Assembly: GCA_035934535.1 (NCBI GenBank)
Contig: DASYXS010000179.1
Location: 1 to 9,027 of the forward strand
Direction of reading: 5' to 3'
Length of the DNA: 9,027 nucleotides
Origin: DASSJF01 sp035934535
Lineage (GTDB): Bacteria > Sysuimicrobiota > Sysuimicrobiia > Sysuimicrobiales > Segetimicrobiaceae
Shown: piece after piece, positions 5,949-9,027 of the stretch
How the letters are laid out: each line of letters begins with the position of its first letter
Numbering within the stretch: the stretch's first letter is position 1
Position numbers and translations under genes: made by a program
The notes under the pieces: generated by a model
What the model saw: only the letters and a program-made list of their open reading frames with translations
What the model was told of the DNA's origin: nothing
Databases searched by the model: none

Positions 5949-7121
5949 GTGGAACGGCGCGATCCATCCGCGCGCGGTTTCGAGACGGCCGAGTTCGAGC
6001 GTCGGCTCGCGCGCGCGCAGACGACCATGAACCGGCACAGGTTCGATGCGCTCCTGTGCACGACGCCGGCGAACATCCGCTACTTCACCGGCTTCGACAC
6101 GATGTTCTGGGAGAGTCCGACGCGGCCGTGGTTTGTCGTCGTCCCGCAGGCGGCGGACCCGATCGCGGTGATCCCGGAAGTCGGCGCGCCGGTCATGGCG
6201 CGCACGTGGGTGAAGGACATCCGCACGTGGCCCGCCCCTCGTCCGGAGGACGACGGGACCACGCTGCTCGCGGCGGCGCTGTCCGGGGTGCCGCGGCGGT
6301 TCGGCCGCATCGGGGCCGAGCTCGGCCGGGAGATGGCGCTGCGGATGCCGGCGACGCAGTTCGTCGAGCTGCGGTCGCGGGTATCGCCCGAGCTGGCCGA
6401 CGGCTCTCCGTGCATCTGGGAGATCCGCAAGATCAAGACCGGCGCGGAGATCGACCGCATCCGCCGGATCTGCCGGATCGCCGGCGACGCCTACGAGGCG
6501 CTGCCCGCCCGCGTCCGCACCGGCGATTCGGAGCGAGACGCCTGCCGGCGCCTGCGGGCGGACCTGGCCGAGCGGGGCGCCGACGCGATCCCCTACCTCG
6601 CGGGCGCCTCCGGGCCGGGCGGCGTCCCGGAGATTATCGGGAATCCCGGCGACCGCCGCTTGGCGACTGGAGACCTGCTCTTCATCGATACCGGCTCGAC
6701 CTGCGACGGCTACTTCTGCGATTTCGACCGGAATTACGCGGCGGGGGCCGTCCCGGACGCCGCCAGGCGGGCGCACGAGGTTGTGTGGGATGCGACGGAG
6801 GCCGGGATCAAGGCGGCGCGGCCGGGCGCCACCGCGGAAGACGTGTGGCGAAGCATGGCGGGCGTGCTCTCGGCCGCGGGCACGCTGGGGAACAACGTCG
6901 GGCGGCTGGGGCACGGCCTCGGGCTCCAACTGACCGAGCCGCCGTCGAATATGCCCGGCGACCGCACGATCTTGGAACCCGGGATGGTGCTCACGATCGA
7001 GCCCGGCATGGAGTACGCGCCCGGGAAGATGATCGTCCACGAGGAGGACGTCGCCATCACTGCCGACGGATGCGAGCTGCTGACCCCGCGCGCGCCCCGC
7101 GAGCTATGGGTGATACGGTGA
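5949..7121 (+). CDS. M24 family metallohydrolase (Xaa-Pro peptidase / creatinase-like)
   Basis: A 390-residue protein from GTG 5949. Residues ~15-165 form the creatinase-type N-terminal domain (FDALLCTTPANIRYFTGFD; IWEIRKIKTGAEIDRIR at the linker), and ~166-390 the 'pita-bread' catalytic domain. All five metal ligands of the M24 peptidases are present: Asp247 (LLFIDTGS), Asp258 (FCDFDRNY), His322 (RLGHGLGL), Glu351 (TIEPGM) and Glu366 (VHEEDVAIT). This favours a metal-dependent peptidase/amidohydrolase over the metal-free creatinase itself. The M24B clade includes prolidases and catabolic hydrolases of betaine-like or ectoine-type substrates, so the exact substrate is open. The gene is 25 nt after DUF1989, and its stop TGA overlaps the GTG of the oxidoreductase gene. 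In context it probably releases an amino acid or N-substituted amine that the next enzyme oxidises (inference). Confidence 0.88.
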   Translation: MERRDPSARGFETAEFERRLARAQTTMNRHRFDALLCTTPANIRYFTGFDTMFWESPTRPWFVVVPQAADPIAVIPEVGAPVMARTWVKDIRTWPAPRPEDDGTTLLAAALSGVPRRFGRIGAELGREMALRMPATQFVELRSRVSPELADGSPCIWEIRKIKTGAEIDRIRRICRIAGDAYEALPARVRTGDSERDACRRLRADLAERGADAIPYLAGASGPGGVPEIIGNPGDRRLATGDLLFIDTGSTCDGYFCDFDRNYAAGAVPDAARRAHEVVWDATEAGIKAARPGATAEDVWRSMAGVLSAAGTLGNNVGRLGHGLGLQLTEPPSNMPGDRTILEPGMVLTIEPGMEYAPGKMIVHEEDVAITADGCELLTPRAPRELWVIR

Positions 7122-8398
7122 AAGCCGTCGTCCTCGGCGGCGGCGTCATCGGCGTCACGACGGCGTACTACCTCGCGCAGGCAGGGTGCGAGGTGACGGT
7201 CGTGGAGCAGCAGGACGGCGTCGGCCGGGAGGCCAGCGGGAGCAACGCCGGCATCCTCGCGGCGGGACACGCCTTCGCGTGGGCGTCGCCGCGGGCGCCG
7301 CTGATGCTGCTGCGATCGCTCCTTGGCCAGCAGACCGCGATCCGCGTGCGTCTCAGGCCGGATCCGCGCCTCTACGCGTGGGGACTCCTGTTTCTTCGCG
7401 AATGCACGGCCGAACGCGCGCGCCGCAACACCCTCGTCAAGCTGCGGCTGAGCCAGTACAGCCTGGCGGTCATGGGCGACCTCGTGCGCCGCGAAGACAT
7501 CAAGTACCACGCCGTCGCCCGCGGCGCGCTGTATCTGTACCGCGATCCGCGCGAGCTCGAGCTCGGCGTCAAGAAGATGCGCCTCCTGGCGGAGCACGGC
7601 CAGCGGCAGGAGGTCCTCGACCCGGCCGGCGTGGCGAGGCTCGACCCGATCTTCGGGCCGGTCACGCACAAGATCGCCGGCGGGGTGCTCGACCTCGGGG
7701 ACGCGAGCGGGGACTCGCAGCTGTTTACGGAAGAGCTGGCCCGCATCTGCCGCGAGAAGCTCGGCGTGACGTTCCAGATGAGCACGCGCGTGCGGGCCCT
7801 TCGCGCGCACGGCGACCGTGTCACGTCCGCTGTGACCGAGCACGGCGTGCTGACCGCGGACGCCTTCGTGCTCGCGCTGGGCGTCTACAGCCCCATCGTC
7901 GCGCGGACGATCGGCGTGGGCCTGCCGGTGTACCCCGCGAAGGGATATTCGTCGACGTTCCCGCTGCGCGCCGGGGCGCCGGCGCCCACCGTGCCCTGCG
8001 TCGATGAGCAATGGCTCGTCGCGTGGTCCCGGATGGGCGACCGCCTGCGGCTGACCTCGACGGCCGAGTTTACGGGCTACGACCGAACTTGGAACGCGCG
8101 GAACTTCACGAATATCCGGCAGCTGGCCGGCGACCTCTTTCCGGATGCCGTCGACTTCAGCCGCGGAGAGTACCGCTCGTGCCTGCGGCCGATGACACCC
8201 GCCGGTCCGCCGTTTCTCGGAGCCGGCCGGCACGAGAATTTATTCTTCAACACAGGCCACGGCCACATGGGCTGGACGATGGCATGCGGTTCCGGCCGGA
8301 TCGTGGCGGACCTCATGCTGGGGCGGGCGCCCGAGATCGATCTCGAGGGACTTGCGCCGCGGCCGCCCGCTGCCGGCGTGGCGCGCACCGGCCGGTAA
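7118..8398 (+). CDS. DadA-like FAD-dependent D-amino acid dehydrogenase / amine oxidoreductase
   Basis: A 426-residue flavoprotein of the DAO/DadA superfamily. It begins MKAVVLGGGVIGVTTAYYLA, the FAD-binding Rossmann fold (GxGxxG, residues 7-12) with the ribose-binding acid at the end of strand 2 (TVVEQQ). SGSNAGILAAGHAFAWASP follows, with the second FAD contact. The C-terminus has the DadA signature GHGHMGWTMACGSGRIVADL. Enzymes of this group oxidatively deaminate D-amino acids or secondary amines (sarcosine- or glycine-type) to an imine/oxo-acid, passing electrons to quinone or oxygen. Its length is full for the family. The GTG at 7118 overlaps the M24 stop by 4 nt and gives the usual family start; an ATG at 7106 would add four residues. 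It is the last gene of the operon. The imine product would be a natural target for a Rid-type partner (inference). Confidence 0.9.
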   Translation: MKAVVLGGGVIGVTTAYYLAQAGCEVTVVEQQDGVGREASGSNAGILAAGHAFAWASPRAPLMLLRSLLGQQTAIRVRLRPDPRLYAWGLLFLRECTAERARRNTLVKLRLSQYSLAVMGDLVRREDIKYHAVARGALYLYRDPRELELGVKKMRLLAEHGQRQEVLDPAGVARLDPIFGPVTHKIAGGVLDLGDASGDSQLFTEELARICREKLGVTFQMSTRVRALRAHGDRVTSAVTEHGVLTADAFVLALGVYSPIVARTIGVGLPVYPAKGYSSTFPLRAGAPAPTVPCVDEQWLVAWSRMGDRLRLTSTAEFTGYDRTWNARNFTNIRQLAGDLFPDAVDFSRGEYRSCLRPMTPAGPPFLGAGRHENLFFNTGHGHMGWTMACGSGRIVADLMLGRAPEIDLEGLAPRPPAAGVARTGR

Positions 8399-8414
8399 GA
8401 ACGCCGTCCCGAGT

Positions 8415-8429
8415 CTGAGACGTTCTCAG
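8415..8429. other. short perfect inverted repeat after the operon
   Basis: CTGAGA-CGT-TCTCAG, a 6-bp perfect stem with a 3-nt loop, lies 17 nt past the oxidoreductase stop. There is no T-run after it, so it is not a classical intrinsic terminator. It may mark the end of the operon transcript or be a small operator for the GAF gene. Confidence 0.35.
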
Positions 8430-8482
8430 GGTGGGCATCACTAGACGCGGGGGCGGTAGCGACCGCAGGCGGAACCGGCATG

Positions 8483-8498
8483 CCGCGCTCCCGCGCGG
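8483..8498. other. GC-rich hairpin upstream of the GAF gene
   Basis: CCGCGC-TCCC-GCGCGG forms a 6-bp all-GC stem with a 4-nt loop, 38 nt before the GAF start codon, in the 138-nt spacer 8399-8536. It could be a leader hairpin or a terminator without a T-tail. In such GC-rich DNA a chance occurrence is possible. No promoter is clear in this spacer. Confidence 0.3.
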
Positions 8499-8536
8499 TG
8501 CCTCGGTACGCATGCCTCCGCGAACCGAGAGGACAT

Positions 8537-9027
8537 ATGTCTGCAGATGCGCGGCTCGCAGCCGACACGGTGACCGGCCTCGCGGCCGCTGACGTTGAGC
8601 GGTACGCGAAGATGAGAGCGCGCCTCGTCGCGGCAAGCGAGGCGCTTGCGCGTGCCACCTCGCCGGAATCCGCCGCTGTGACGATAGGATCTGCTCTCGT
8701 CACGTTGACCGGGGCACAGCACGCCGCGGTCTTCTTCCGTTCGATGAACGGTGTCGTGACCTGTCCCTGGTACCATAATCTGTCGGAGGTGTACGTCCGC
8801 GAACTGATCACCCCGGAGGGCGTAAACCCGTGGATTCATCTGGTGCGCCATCCGGAGCTCGCGTGCATGGATCTGCCGCGAGGCGGGCGCAAGCGCCCCC
8901 CGACGCCGTGGCTTCTGCCCGACGTCTGCGAGCTGCCCATCGGGTACACCGTCCGCCAGCGGGTCCAACGGGAAGGCCTGCGATCGATTTGTTCCTGGCC
9001 GCTCAGTCGAGCAGGCCAGACGATCGG
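8537..9027 (+). CDS. GAF-domain protein, 5' part (runs off the window)
   Basis: An open frame starts at the ATG at 8537, behind GAGAGG (8527-8532), and stays open to the end of the window (163 codons). After a ~25-residue N-terminal lead comes KMRARLVAASEALARATSPE, a helix typical of the run-in to a GAF domain. A beta-strand segment VTLTGAQHAAVFFRSMNG and the final REGLRSICSWPLSRAGQTI ('G..s...vPL...g..iG') match a GAF fold. GAF domains bind small ligands or sense redox/light in histidine kinases, diguanylate cyclases and transcription regulators; the output domain lies outside the window. It follows the operon by 138 nt on the same strand and has its own ribosome-binding site, so it is probably a separate unit. 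Confidence 0.72.
   Translation, partial: MSADARLAADTVTGLAAADVERYAKMRARLVAASEALARATSPESAAVTIGSALVTLTGAQHAAVFFRSMNGVVTCPWYHNLSEVYVRELITPEGVNPWIHLVRHPELACMDLPRGGRKRPPTPWLLPDVCELPIGYTVRQRVQREGLRSICSWPLSRAGQTI

Noticed and set aside
6734..8233. 499-codon minus-strand frame opposite the M24 and DadA-like genes
   Set aside because: It is a GC-driven shadow: low-complexity, with no motif and no ribosome-binding site, against full-length family matches on the plus strand.
8441..8968. Minus-strand frame in the right-hand end
   Set aside because: The plus strand carries a GAF-like protein with a good ribosome-binding site; the minus frame shows no family pattern.
1..9027. CRISPR arrays, tRNA/rRNA genes, insertion sequences, long direct repeats
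   Set aside because: None was seen on reading both strands: no regularly spaced repeats, no transposase sequence, no cloverleaf-like or rRNA-like segments.

Overview
The window is a very GC-rich (roughly 70%), densely packed bacterial segment. Genes overlap by 4 nt or sit a few bases apart, GTG/TTG starts are frequent, and Shine-Dalgarno sites of the GGAGG type are present. This looks like chromosomal DNA of a free-living, high-GC soil or sediment bacterium. The lineage cannot be fixed from the sequence alone.

Left end (1-2000): the 3' end of a TfoX/Sxy-like gene with a Lys/Arg/Ala-rich tail (+) converges on a minus-strand block. That block, read from right to left, is an alpha/beta hydrolase, a RidA-family protein translationally coupled to it, and a decayed remnant of a phosphodiester glycosidase (NAGPA/DUF2233) gene. 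The remnant has lost its start, its NLDGGGSTT core and its frame.

Centre (2104-8398): a 117-nt divergent spacer leads into a plus-strand operon of seven closely spaced reading frames. These are a SIS-domain sugar-phosphate-binding protein, a MalG-type ABC sugar permease, a half-size neutral-ceramidase-family hydrolase, a NagB-like amino-sugar-phosphate deaminase/isomerase, a DUF1989 (urea-carboxylase-associated/deiminase-type) protein, an M24 metallopeptidase/creatinase-fold hydrolase, and a DadA-like FAD-dependent D-amino acid dehydrogenase. The SIS gene breaks off in mid-domain and runs directly, out of frame, into the permease at codon ~45. The rest of the SIS gene and the permease start are gone, and probably also a solute-binding protein and a MalF partner. 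This is a deletion or an assembly join near 2523-2529.

Right end (8399-9027): a 138-nt spacer with two small hairpins, then the start of a GAF-domain gene that runs off the window.

Taken together, the centre reads as a catabolic cassette for an N-containing (probably amino-sugar or N-acylated) compound: import, removal of an amide-linked group, sugar-phosphate deamination/isomerisation, then peptidase/amidinohydrolase-like and amine-oxidising steps. A hydrolase/Rid pair that may clear reactive enamine or imine products is transcribed divergently. The set combines known families, but several members (ceramidase-like, NagB-like, Rid, SIS) depart from their family's key motifs. The pathway and substrate are therefore inferred and may be undescribed.
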